From: Chrysemys picta bellii
Lineage: Eukaryota > Chordata > Testudines > Emydidae
Length of the DNA: 64,000 bases
Direction: 5' to 3'
Assembly: GCF_011386835.1 (NCBI RefSeq)
Contig: NC_088792.1
Location: 42,832,882-42,896,881 of the forward strand
Below, piece by piece: positions 25,201-34,263 of the stretch. The position numbers and the translations under genes were made by a program. Numbering within the stretch: the stretch's first letter is position 1; every line of letters begins with the position of its first letter. Under the pieces are notes generated by a model that was not told the DNA's origin, did no database searches, and saw only the letters and a program-made list of their open reading frames with translations.

Positions 25201-26288
25201 GGCCAGAAAAACCGGCGGGCCACCCTCTGTAGGGTCTTCTCGCGTCCCAGGTGTCCGGCCCAAGGGTTTGAGTGGGCTAAGTGGAGGAGGCCGGCTCGCA
25301 GTCTCCGGGGGACCAACAGCTGGCGGAACGTCTCTCGGGTCTGGGGTTCCTGCGCTATTCGGTACAGGCGGTCCTGCCATACCTCAAAGCGGGGGCTCTG
25401 CGGAGTCCGTCCCGTCCCGTCCCCCTCAACAGCAGGGTTGGTGGCTTGTTCCCAGGCTCGGCTTAGGGTTGGGTCTTCCCGTTGCTCACGTAAGAAGTCC
25501 CCGTAGCGCTCTAACTCTACCCGGGCATCCTCCACCGAACGGGGTCTGTCTCCCGGACAACTCGCAGGGGTCTCCGCCGTCGAGGAGGTCCCCTCGCCGG
25601 GGTCATCCCTTAGCCTGCTCCCAAGCAGCCCCGTTCCCGGTGCTATAGTCCTGTCTGGTCGGGGCTTAGGTGGCTGATATCTTAGGAGGACCTCTCCGAA
25701 GCCGGGCCAATCTCGTCCCAACACCACCGGGTAGGCCAGCCTAGAGGCCACTCCTACTCGGAGACCCTCCTCTCGGCCGCCTACTCCCATCTTGACCCAG
25801 GCTGTGGGATACTGGCGGATGTCTCCATGCACACACTGCAGGTAGATCGGGGGCCCCGAAAGATTGAGGTTCGGGACCAGCCCCTCTCGTATGAGGGTCT
25901 GACTACACCCCGAATCTACGAGGGCATTGGTGGGGTGCCCTTCAACCTGGACGGGGACTATCAATTTTCTTACCCCTTTCTGCCGTGCCCGTTGTCCGGC
26001 CATCCAGGCCTGCCCGTAGCTGCAGTCCATAAAAGGGCAATCTCGCCGGAAATGTCCCTCTTGACCGCAGCCCCAGCACCTCTCTCGGGTTTCGGCCGGG
26101 CTTGGGCCTCCTCCGGGGGGGGCCTGTTCGCTCCGGGGGCTGTTGCTCCTTTCGAGTCGCCACCGGCAATAACTTGGGTCGGGGTTCAGGGTTGGGAGGT
26201 CTCGGGTGCCGATGGCTGTTGCCTGCCAGTGGTCCAGAGGCTCCCGTCCCACGAGGGTTCCCCTTCTCTGCGCCGCCCTTGCGACCAA
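22227..26288 (-). CDS. Gypsy pol polyprotein: knuckle-PR-INT-RT-RNaseH
   Basis: A 1,353-residue uninterrupted frame carrying the enzymes for reverse transcription and integration. In order: a CCHC zinc knuckle at residues 71-84 (C71, C74, H79, C84); aspartic protease with DSG at 125-127; integrase zinc finger with H339, H346, C376, C379; integrase core D408, D467, E503, with exactly 35 residues between the last two; a GPY/F-type module at about 639-672; reverse transcriptase at about 745-1000 with D843 and YIDD at 904-907; RNase H at about 1050-1168 with D1054, E1094 or E1096, D1121 and D1164. About 185 residues of unrecognised tail follow. Integrase before reverse transcriptase is the Gmr1-like order. 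The first ATG is unlikely to be the true start. The knuckle normally ends gag, so this frame is probably entered by frameshifting from gag or was separated from it by a 1-base insertion. All catalytic residues I can check are present. Confidence 0.95.
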   Translation of the reverse strand: MVARAAQRRGTLVGREPLDHWQATAIGTRDLPTLNPDPSYCRWRLERSNSPRSEQAPPGGGPSPAETRERCWGCGQEGHFRRDCPFMDCSYGQAWMAGQRARQKGVRKLIVPVQVEGHPTNALVDSGCSQTLIREGLVPNLNLSGPPIYLQCVHGDIRQYPTAWVKMGVGGREEGLRVGVASRLAYPVVLGRDWPGFGEVLLRYQPPKPRPDRTIAPGTGLLGSRLRDDPGEGTSSTAETPASCPGDRPRSVEDARVELERYGDFLREQREDPTLSRAWEQATNPAVEGDGTGRTPQSPRFEVWQDRLYRIAQEPQTRETFRQLLVPRRLRAGLLHLAHSNPWAGHLGREKTLQRVARRFFWPGIHREVADFCASCPECQRAGQKGVAPAPLIPMPVVGIPFERIGMDLVGPLERSKTGNRFILVVVDYATRYPEAVPLKTATAPTIAGELVKIFARVGIPGEILTDQGTNVSSKLIAELCRLLHIRTLRTSVYHPQTDGLVERFNGTLKAMLRKFVEEDPSHWDTLLPALLFAIREVPQASTGFSPFELLYGRQPRGILDLLKEEWETQETRVLGTTQYVLQLRERLQTLGAFARENLERAQAGQERLYNRGARGRKFAPGDRVLLLLPSSESKLLAKWQGPYEVIRRVGPVDYEVRLPGRRKETRIYHVNLLKAWKTREAMFIGPSTPDSELGPLAGDLPDPGPAMLGSGLSPRQRGQLQRVVEKFPDVLSARPGRTTLMSHHIATDPGKRVTDNHRPLPKKMWDTVRREVETMLEMGVVEESTSEWRSPIVLVPKPDRTTRFCIDFRKVNAISRFDAYPMPRVDELLERLGGAKYLSTLDLTKGYWQIPLTPNSRAKTAFPTPFGLFQFVTMPFGLHGAAATFQRLMNKVLQPHDQYAAAYIDDIVVYSLDWESHLHHLAAVLQALRAAGLTPNPAKCHLGQEEVTYLGYTVGGGKLTPLISKVQALRDVPTPTTKKQVRQFLGLAGYYRRFVPDFASIAAPLSDLTKNSQPRQVQWTTQCERAFNTLKERLTQEPVLRHPDFTKEFILQTDASEVGLGAVLSQEVDGEEHPVLYLSRKLFPRERHFSTIEKEALAVRWAIDALRYYLLGNSFKLITDHAPLRWIHSMKDTNARIMRWYLALQPYDFQVLHRPGKAHTNADFFSRLGEEGEESGQGGGSLAQGVVCKGAVKLPSNCRGPEQLALTAEDPSRLYGVCLKCTESARGGNIPQPRQAAVGGEPLREALVEDQPTLLEPPRTATSPGREGASLWEGPAEAVNHETRGESGDPWDTPAAEQIGGSLREETDWYVGPGKPQRVSVGPPPLRRWISRVARWQGLISGTLGPVGHKAQ

Positions 26289-27093
26289 GGCTCTCGGCTG
26301 CTCGGGGTGGTGCCTCTGCCCCCTCGGCGGATAAGTAGTCCTCCATTAAGGCCACTGCTGCGGAGAGGGTGGCCGGTCGATGCCGTCGCACCCAGGCCCT
26401 CCCTCCCGGGGGTAGGATCTGGGTGAACTGCTCTAAGGCTACCAGCTCCGCCACCTGGGGTCCCGTCAGGCCCTCTGGGTCCAACCATCTCCAGCAGTGG
26501 TCCCGGATGCGTTGGGCCACGGCGCGGGGTCGGGCCCCCGGAGGATATTGTTCTTTACGGAGACGCTGTCGGTAGGTCTCTGGGCTAATGCCGGTATGGT
26601 CTAGGATGGCCGCCTTGACTCGGGCGTACTCGAGTGCTTCCCGGGGGTCGAGGCTCCGATATGCGGCCTGAGCCTGCCCCGTCAAATAAGGGGCTAGTAA
26701 CGTGGCCCAGTGTTCTGAGGGCCACCGGGCAGCAGTCGCCACCCGCTCAAATGTGACCAGATAGGCCTCTGGGTCATCCTCGGGCCCCATCTTGGTGAGG
26801 CGTATCGGTAGGGCCCCTGGGGTATCCCCCAGTCCGGTTCCCATGGGGGCGGCAGGGGTGCCTCCTGCCGGCCGTAACAGTGCGGCCATCTGTTGCACCA
26901 AATGTTCCTGCTGCACCCGCTGCTGGGTGGCCAACTCTCGGAGGAGCTGCTGCTGATTCTCTTGGTGCTGAGTCATCAGCAGCTGCTGCTGAGTGGTCAT
27001 CTGCTGCAGCATTTGCATCTGCTGCTGGTGCTGCTGGGCCGACTGCTCTTGCTGCTTCTCTAGCAGCCATTTTAATAACTTCTCAGCCTCCAT
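25942..27093 (-). CDS. Gypsy gag with SCAN-like capsid domain
   Basis: A 383-residue frame starting with the first ATG about 170 bases after the primer site. Residues 1-75 are a Gln-rich, probably coiled-coil segment. Residues about 100-165 ([14 protein letters not shown] and on) look like the N-terminal capsid part. Residues about 171-256 (starting [10 protein letters not shown], then [21 protein letters not shown], ending with a VALMEDYL helix) match the SCAN domain layout closely. Gag assembles the particle, and SCAN is a dimerisation fold related to the capsid C-terminal domain. From about residue 270 to the stop the frame is basic and low-complexity and overlaps pol. It reads out of register with the CCHC knuckle, which lies in the pol frame. 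The last 100 or so residues may therefore not be the natural gag C-terminus. Confidence 0.9.
   Translation of the reverse strand: MEAEKLLKWLLEKQQEQSAQQHQQQMQMLQQMTTQQQLLMTQHQENQQQLLRELATQQRVQQEHLVQQMAALLRPAGGTPAAPMGTGLGDTPGALPIRLTKMGPEDDPEAYLVTFERVATAARWPSEHWATLLAPYLTGQAQAAYRSLDPREALEYARVKAAILDHTGISPETYRQRLRKEQYPPGARPRAVAQRIRDHCWRWLDPEGLTGPQVAELVALEQFTQILPPGGRAWVRRHRPATLSAAVALMEDYLSAEGAEAPPRAAESLGRKGGAEKGNPRGTGASGPLAGNSHRHPRPPNPEPRPKLLPVATRKEQQPPERTGPPRRRPKPGRNPREVLGLRSRGTFPARLPFYGLQLRAGLDGRTTGTAERGKKIDSPRPG
26115..26122 (-). other. C8 homopolymer in the gag-pol overlap
   Basis: Eight consecutive G on the plus strand (C8 in the sense direction) fall where both gag and pol frames are open, upstream of the zinc knuckle. 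Pol lies in the +1 frame relative to gag, so one extra base here, or a +1 slip near here, would account for the relation. Which of these applies is not decided by the sequence. Confidence 0.5.
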
Positions 27094-27261
27094 GTTGGGG
27101 TTCAGCGGGTTACTCCCGGTTCAATCCCCTCACTCTGGACCCCTTTGGTGGGTCCGGGTCTGTACCCACAATCTGGGTCGACCGTCTGTCTGCGCAAGAC
27201 ACTGCTCTGGGCAATAGTCCGCAGTCTTGGCGCTGGCCCCTCGTATCAGAGGCGGACCGCT

Positions 27262-27280
27262 ATGCCCGCATTCTCCACCA
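27262..27280 (-). promoter_or_regulatory. Primer binding site, tRNA-Ala type
   Basis: On the minus strand TGGTGGAGAATGCGGGCAT lies two bases after the 5' LTR. Its complement ends ...TCTCCACCA, matching my recollection of the 3' end of vertebrate tRNA-Ala with its CCA tail. It would prime minus-strand DNA synthesis. The position and leading TGG are seen directly; the tRNA identity is from knowledge. Confidence 0.8.
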
Positions 27281-27282
27281 CG

Positions 27283-28091
27283 TGTGACAGGGTCAGTAGC
27301 TCAGCGCTGCGGTGCCTCCTCCTGGTCGTCTCGGGGAATTAGTTTTAGCCAGAAGAGCATCCTCTTTGGGTGGCGTCCCGCCTGTCGTCTCGCCTTCGTT
27401 GGGTGCGCGGGTTCGCGCTGCTCTCCACGTACGGCGTCCGCTTCCGGAGCACTGCCCTCCGACAATGTTCCCTGGTCCATTCACACCCCCTTCCGGGGGG
27501 GTGGTTAAACAACAGCCCCACCCCTCGAGTCCGATCCTCAGAGTCCAGGACCCGGTGTGGTTCTGACCGGCCGCTCCCTGCGGCCCGTGGCTGTGCGTGG
27601 GACAGCACAGCAAACAAAGGGGGAAAAAGGGGGGGGGGACTCAGGCCCACCCACTACTCTGAGTCCCGGTCCAGAGGCCCTCGTGTGACAGTCTCACTGT
27701 CTTCCTTCTCCTTCCTCCTCTGACTATCCCTCTGGACCGCTTCCCCAACAGCCCTTCGCTACGCTAGGCCTCCTCCTCCCGGGCCTGCCGCCTAGCAGGC
27801 TATGGAGTAGGGCCTTCTCCCACTCTCTCAGGCTGGCCTGCACTGCGCTGTCCGTGGTGCTGGCCTCCCAGCCCTGGAGATAGACCTTCCCCTCTGAAGG
27901 TCTGGGACAGACTGACTGCTCCTGCTCTGGGCAGCCTTTTATATGGCTAAGCCGGGCCCTGATTGGCTGGCTCCAATCAGCCTTCTTATTGGCTCCCAGT
28001 AAGCCCTCTCCTGATTGGCCGCGCGTCTACGCAGGCGCCTAGGCCTGCTGCAGCCCAGTCTCTCTAGGTGTGGGGTAATCGCCCCACCACA
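27283..28091 (-). repeat. 5' LTR of the Gypsy element
   Basis: 809 bp with TG...CA ends, near-identical to 21,284-22,096. It supplies the promoter for the genomic RNA. With the TATA box near 27,940, U3 would be only about 180 bp and R plus U5 about 630 bp. Confidence 0.95.
27935..28018 (-). promoter_or_regulatory. LTR promoter: TATA box with upstream CCAAT boxes
   Basis: On the minus strand ATATAAAAGG lies at 27,944-27,935. Upstream of it, CCAAT occurs in the coding orientation at 27,966-27,962, 27,992-27,988 and 28,018-28,014. One more lies in the opposite orientation at 27,973-27,977. The arrangement is a standard RNA polymerase II core promoter and fits the minus-strand direction of gag and pol. 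The same sites are in the 3' LTR. Confidence 0.7.
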
Positions 28092-28096
28092 CCCTA
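28092..28096. repeat. Right target-site duplication of the Gypsy element
   Basis: cccta, identical to the 5-mer at 21,279-21,283 just before the left LTR. Confidence 0.88.
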
Positions 28097-31000
28097 GAAA
28101 AGCTAAGGAGTCCTGGACTGGGCTGCAATTCCCAGGAAGCTCTAATTTAATATGTTATTGTCTGAAGGTAGAAAGAGCTTAGGGAAGTTCTCCACAAATC
28201 ATCAGTAAGTGCTCAACTCAGTATTTAAGAATCACCATTCTAGGGAAACCCCAACTGCTGCAGGAAATGGCATTAGTAATTTGGTTGGCAGGAGATTTTC
28301 TTCTGAGTCACCACTGAACCAATGCCCCAGCAAGACACTAGGGTAAGCCATGCTGCTGGGGGTGCTCTTGTATTCATTAAAGATCCCATGGTCAATATTT
28401 CCATTAACCCTTATGCCCAGTCAAATTTTCACCCAGGTAATTGTATTCTGCCTACATGAATTCCACTGCACTTTCAATTTCATATGTTAATTCTCATTCC
28501 TTGTTCTAAACATTTGTGCAATGCTGCTATGTGCTGCAAAATTGCTGCCATGTTCTATATCAGCATTGGTTGCATTTCAATGGAGGGTGAAGTGATCAGT
28601 AAAGATCTCCTCGCTACTTTTACAGAAGTATTCTGGGGCTTAATTCATTCATGTTTGAAAGACACTTGGAGATCTTCAGATGACAGACACTATTGAAATT
28701 CAAAGTATTAATACAGATGTTATTCATCCATTTTTTAAATTGTTGGACGTTTAATATTTTGGACTCAGAAACAGTAAGATTAAATACATTTGGATAATAA
28801 TATACATTACACAGAATGCAGAGTTATTTGGTTAAAAATGTTTGCATCTAACTGGCCATTTGTCAGTGCAATTACACAGTTAGCATGCACAATTCCTGTA
28901 ATTGTGAGTGCAAATTGGGCATGAGGTTGCATGTTCAATTTTAAATGTGGGCAGCTAAAGTTTCTCAGCTTAATTCTGATCTTGTATAAATCAGAAGCAT
29001 TCTCCTCTTAATAATAATTTGAATTCAGTTTAGTTACTACAGTGTAAGTTGGATCAGAATCAGGCCCTCAGTCTTTTCAAGGCTTTCACAAAAAATGTGA
29101 AAATGCTGCCTCTGATGGAGAGAAAAAGCTTACAGAAAGTTAGGCATCTAATTGACCATTTAACAATTAATCAGTTTGTTCATGGAGTCAGGGTAATTGC
29201 ATATACCCCAGTGCACATGGGTTTTAGATTTCAGGCAGTAGATGACACCCTTTCTTTGTAATGTCACATTTTCTCCGGACAAACATAAGATCCTATGTAC
29301 CATAAGATGTATATTAAAATGGCTGCACCATCATGCTCTGTGGCACTGTCTCAAACATATCCAGAGCAATGCACTGAGCGGGCAAACCCAGCCCTTTCTC
29401 TTTACCCCTGCTTCCCATGCATGTGTTCCCTGCTTGTTAGCCAGAGTCTTCATGTCCGGCAACCACTTCATTGCAATTTTCATTTGAACGAAAGATAATG
29501 CTGTAAATAAAGAGTGAAAAATAAATTGCATTTTTTAAAAGAAAACTGACAACTTACACAAAGGAGTGTCATTTTCAAAAGTTTCCTAAACAAACAAATA
29601 AAAAGAGTGTGACAGACACATCTCTGATGAGATACCCAATTTGTCAATGTAGCGCTTCTCCACAATTCTAGCGCTTATATTGTCGAGGGGAGATTCGGCC
29701 TTCCCTCTTTGTTTCTTGTTATGCTGATTCATTGCCCTTATTTTGGAATCTCATAATTTAGAGGCTGACGCTTGTGCGCAAAAGTGAAATATGTTCCTTT
29801 CTGATTTCCTTTGCTTGGCCTGGCTTTCTGCAATGATGTGAATAAAGTGTGTATTGTGCATATATATAAAATCTATACTATCCCTCTTATCTGTTCCTCA
29901 TTACAGAAGGAAAGTTCCGTACTTTGGATATTCATTTCTTTCCAGATCATAATGAATCAATGCTGTCCCATTTCTTTTTATGGTTATTTATGACTGTGTG
30001 GAACAGACCCTTGAAACTTAAAGCCATTGAGTCCTCACTCCACTTAAAACATTGATTTCCACATTGTTTGGAGTTTCTTCCTTTGTGGACATTTTTATTC
30101 GTAGCTTTTATTTCATTAATAGCTTCCATATGAATGTTATAAAAGAGTTGGTTTTTCCAGCCCAATGAGAAGGAAGCATGACTTTTCTTCCCTCAGGAAT
30201 GTTTCTGAAACAGTATTTAAAGATGTAACCAATTATTTAAACTAATGGTTTAAATTATGGTAGCTATTTTTTTATATTTGTGCACATTGAATTGCCTTTC
30301 TGGGCATCACTGCTGTGCTTTCCTCAATGAAAATTACATTAAAATTGCAACATTGTTGTGGAATTTCATGAAATTAAAAAAAAATCAATGCACAGTTTGA
30401 TTAATGTGATACAACCCATTTCCAGGAGCACTTTCCTTTGTTCCTGCCTGCTCCCTACTAATCTCCTCCACTGCAGGGTTGCACTGTTTTGGGGAATCTT
30501 TTCCCTGCATGCCTTTCTGAGGGCTGGTCCTTTTTATCTGCCAGGAGAAGTCAGCTTTAGTCACAAAGTGGCCATTTCGTAACTGTCTGCTGCCTTTTTT
30601 CCAGGCGGTAAGTACTCTGAATTCCTACTATGTTTTCCCTTTAGCTTTTCCTTTCTTAATCTTGAGGAGGTGGCCTGTTCTCACTATGAGGCTTCACAAA
30701 AGCACTATCATTTGAGGAACTCTTTGTCATTATCCTTAATTGAATTTTCTGTACTAGTCCCCATAAATCTTACACCTGAAAAGCTTGTCCGACTCTTAAA
30801 AAAAGGCAGCATTGTCACAAAACCCAAGGAATTGAGGAGAATTTTCCCTTATTAATTTCCTTCATTTTGTGCTATTGCTCTCATCCTGCTATTTTGAAAT
30901 CAGAATACATCGAAGTGTCAGAGCCCTGAATCGGAATGTCAGGACCATACACATCCACATGGGACAATCCTTATGCTGGTCTATAGCCTTATGTTCTTAC

Positions 31001-32173
31001 TCAGGCCAGGGGAGTTCTGTCTGAATATCGCCCAAGCAGGAATTCCAGGATTTGACCTGTGGGCCACAACCTTCATCATGATTTGTGCAGCAGTCTATCC
31101 CTGCAGGTCACAATGCAGAATCAGGGCTGTTGTTTCTAAAGTGCTTTGGGTCCTTTAGGATAAAAGACTGTGATCTGTAACTGTGAGGTATTATTTTATC
31201 CAGGCTGCCTTAAGCTTCCTCCATAGTGTGGCTCATCGTGTGGAGTCTGTACTCTTGACAGTTATCTGGGTGAGATTCAAGTCATGACTAACATATTGCA
31301 GAAAGTAGTTTTCCTTTTGGCCTCCAGCTCCACTTCATTAGGAGACAGTTTTTTGTTTTCAATAAGAAGAAGGAAAACTTCCATAGGTGAAAGCTGTTTT
31401 TTGCAGACGTGAAACCTGGGAACACCACTGAAAAAAAGTGATTTAAAAATTAGATTAAAATTAAATTTGCTAGAACAATTCAAGAAATGATCAAAACAGC
31501 AGAATGAATCACTTTTACTTTCCTTTTTAACATCATGTTAAATGGAAGATGAGTTAGCGACACGCCTGGTGCTAGGAAGTTAGACTATGTTCATTAAAGT
31601 CCCCTTCTTTGAACCACACCGAAGTAATTGGGTACATTTCCATTGGACTGGATAATGCATGAGTAACACTAGCAATGCTCCCTTAAAGTGCCTATGCAAA
31701 ACGAATGAGGTTTACTTAACGTATGGACAATTATTTCCCCTATTAGTTTTGATCAATTGCTTCATGGTCACATTCATTAGACAGTCTAATGTGAACCACA
31801 ATTAGATTTTATGCTTTTAAAAGATAAAGCAGAATGCCAGGCCATTAATTAAAGGGTCTGACTCAAGTTGGTTACAAGATGGATGTTACATCCCCTTTAC
31901 CGGTGACCCAACTCAGCAAAACAGAGCACTTTAGTTCTGAGTAGCAAATACTCTGGCACTAATGGAATGCAAACTTCTGCTCTCCTTCAGAGTAGTTGGA
32001 AAAAAGAAAATCATTTCATGTGTGCTTTCTTAAATGAGACATGAAATTCTAAGGAGAGCCGTGTGAATAGAGCTAGATTTACATAGGGCAAATTGTAAGC
32101 ATGATCAAAATGCTGGAGATAGAAAAGGCCAATTAATATACGTGCTTCTATTTGTGGACAATGCTATTTCTCT
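28097..32173. other. Quiet A/T-rich stretch, no gene or clear repeat
   Basis: Four kilobases without a recognisable transposon, SINE or coding exon, unusual in this window. About 28,860-28,930 has alternating gcaatt/aattgtg words resembling 39,740-39,800. About 31,540-32,100 is unique-looking A/T-rich DNA. Short open frames have no family resemblance. Confidence 0.45.
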
Positions 32174-32204
32174 CAGGGTATGTCTTCACAGCAACGTAGG
32201 CCCG

Positions 32205-32600
32205 TACTCCAGGGATGGAGCATCCACGGAAGAAAATTTGCAGGTGCTTAGCACCCACTGGCAGCCAGTACCCTCCTCCCCCGAGTGCCTCCCATCCGTT
32301 GGCAGCCCAATCAACTCCTTCCCTTCCCTCCCTCCCTCCCAGTTTCTCCCACCCACCATGATCAGCTGTTTTGTGGTGTGCAGGAGGCGCTGGGGGCAAG
32401 GGGATGAGGTGTGCTCAGGGGAGGGAAGAGGCGGGGTGGAGTGTGGTGGGAAAAGGCAGGGTGGGGGCTTTGGAGAAGGGGTGGGGTGGGCACAGGGCCT
32501 GGGGCAGAGCAGAGGGGAGAAGAAGGGGTGGGTGGAGCGGGGGGTTGAACACCCCTGGGTCCTGGAGGAAGCTGGTGCCTGTGCTTCACTTGAGGGTCAA
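32205..32600. repeat. GC-rich repeat nested in the composite
   Basis: It starts near ggatggagcatcc and ends near ggtgcctgtgc, with long G/A-rich runs and a gatcagctgttttgtgg word. It shares gcacccact and cagcacccact-type words with 52,055-52,315. Open frames across it are low-complexity. The class is unknown. Confidence 0.5.
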
Positions 32601-33202
32601 GCCTAACCCCCTTTGTGTTTACACTGCAATTGCACTAACCCGGGGCTCAGACCCAAGATCCCAGGACCCTGCAGAGCTGGAGGGTACAAGCTTGAGTTAA
32701 GCTGGGACCCAAAGTCTGAGCACTATTGCTTGGTAGTGTAGACGCAGGCCCACTTGACTCGGGTCCTGGGAATCATCCAGAAATATCCCACAATTCTATG
32801 GGACAAGTTCCTTAGTCCTCTCTATGCCAACAATCTGCAATCTACTCTATTGAAAATGGAATTCACCACCCCCCATTGTGAGAATGGCAGCAGCTCAGGT
32901 CACCGTTAACCCATTCTCTTCCAATCACCAATCTACAAGCACACTATCTGAGAGCCTCCTGGGTTTGCAGTGGAGAGCAAACCGATCAAGGTTTTTGCAA
33001 AAGCAAGCTGCTTCCTGGGAACGTGCAGGGCGGGAAGTAAAGTTTTCCCACAGACTGTGCACCATGGTCCTAAGGCTAGAGTGGCCACATTTTTTGGGGG
33101 GGGAGGTGTGAGCTAGGCACTCTGGGATATGGTTATTTTGACTCAGGTCTGCGCACAGCAGTGTGGATGCCAGAGCCCTAGGTTTGAACATGGGTTAGAA
33201 AC

Positions 33203-33337
33203 AGGGTGACCAGATAGCAATTATGAAAAATTGGGGCACTTTGGGTTTTTTTGGGGGGGAAGGGTATAGTAGCCTATATAAGACAAATCCCCTAATATCG
33301 GGATAGTCCCAATATTATCAGGACATCTGATCACCGT
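33203..33337 (-). mobile_element. Short inverted-repeat DNA element, copy 1
   Basis: The ends are agggtgaccaga on the left and tctgatcaccgt on the right, nearly inverted. The interior has aatatcgggatagtccc. The copy at 50,607-50,718 is in the opposite orientation with agggtgaccagatg and ctgtctggtcacct. There is no coding sequence and no clear target duplication. Confidence 0.65.
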
Positions 33338-33466
33338 AGTCTAAAAAGTCATAACATAGAGTTAAAATACAAGGTAGATGCTCAAGCCCAGAGTTCCCTA
33401 ACGTGGGTCAGCTGACTCAAGTCCCACTAACCCTGGACTTACATTGCAGTGTAGACCTACCCTCTG

Positions 33467-34189
33467 ATACCGTAAATAGGTTAGTGTCTTGTTTTCAGTC
33501 CCCGAATGCCCAGATCTCCATTTATTTCTAGCAACAACCCCCAAACCCCGTACCTGGAAAATCAAAAAGCTAATTACAATCTCTGTAACTGAAAACTACC
33601 AGTCAGAGAGAACATTATCACATATTCCCAGAATAAAGCTGGGTCTGTGCAAATGTAAGAAAACTGGCTATATCCCATGTATTACTTATTGCATCATTGA
33701 TTAACACCTTCACTCCACCAGGATCCCGAGCCTTAACTGCCAATTAGTCCACTTTCCCCACAAGCACCCCTGTGCTTTATGGCACAAAATCCCACAACAC
33801 ATTCAGAATTCTCTTTCCAAGCCCTCCATAAGACTCACCACTTCTGGGACGCTGACCACTGATGCAGTTGAAAGCAGCTAAGCAGGTGGCGAACTACATT
33901 GTGCACACAACTACTCTATGCAAAAATGTGCTTCTCTTGTTATCTCATTCTCTTGTCCTCCAGCCTTTATCCATTTGTTTCATCCTCCTGGTGAATCTTG
34001 TCTTTAACTAGATTAGAAACCCTTTGAGGCAGGTATGTCTGTACACATCCTGCAAAATGAGGTCCCGATCAGGAACTCTTATACCAATAATAATAATGCT
34101 AAATTATTGCAGACCAAATCCCATAAACTTTCTTGATTTCTACTCAGTCAAAATTCCTGCTTTCTGCAGTGAGAGATTTTCCTAGGTAA
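33467..34189. other. Intergenic, no gene seen
   Basis: No recognisable gene or defined repeat. Confidence 0.4.
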
Positions 34190-34263
34190 GAACAGAGAAA
34201 TGACTTTAGTCTTTCTATCCTGGGAAGCAATGACTCTGAAAAAGGTCTGGGGGTCACGGTGAA

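Larger units (their letters stand above)
21284..28091 (-). mobile_element. Full-length Gmr1-like Ty3/Gypsy LTR retrotransposon
   Basis: A complete 6.8-kb element on the minus strand: 5' LTR (27,283-28,091), tRNA-Ala-type primer site, gag, pol, polypurine tract, 3' LTR (21,284-22,096), with a 5-bp target duplication. Two features define it. The pol domain order is protease, integrase, reverse transcriptase, RNase H, which is the Ty1/copia order although all the domains are Gypsy-type. This arrangement is known in the Gmr1-like group of deuterostome Gypsy elements. The gag capsid also contains a SCAN-like domain. There is no env. The LTRs differ by about three substitutions plus homopolymer length changes, and the 1,353-codon pol frame has no stops, so the insertion is young. 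The only obvious obstacle to function is the gag-pol frame relation. It is far more GC-rich than its flanks. Confidence 0.95.
32174..33466. mobile_element. Nested composite built on a Harbinger-type element
   Basis: The outer ends are related inverted repeats: cagggtatgtcttcaca at 32,174 and, complemented from 33,466, cagagggtaggtctacact. Between them the sequence cacaattctatggg and other words look like one old element interrupted by a GC-rich block (32,205-32,600) and a small element (33,203-33,337). There is no transposase. Pairing of the outer ends across about 1.3 kb is an inference; they could belong to two neighbouring copies. Confidence 0.5.

Noticed and set aside
25039..26426. Long plus-strand open frames opposite pol and gag
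   Set aside because: GC-rich coding DNA often leaves the antisense strand open. The minus-strand frames carry all the recognisable motifs.
32142..32606. 154-codon Gly/Ser-rich open frame
   Set aside because: A composition artefact of the G/A-rich repeat at 32,205-32,600.
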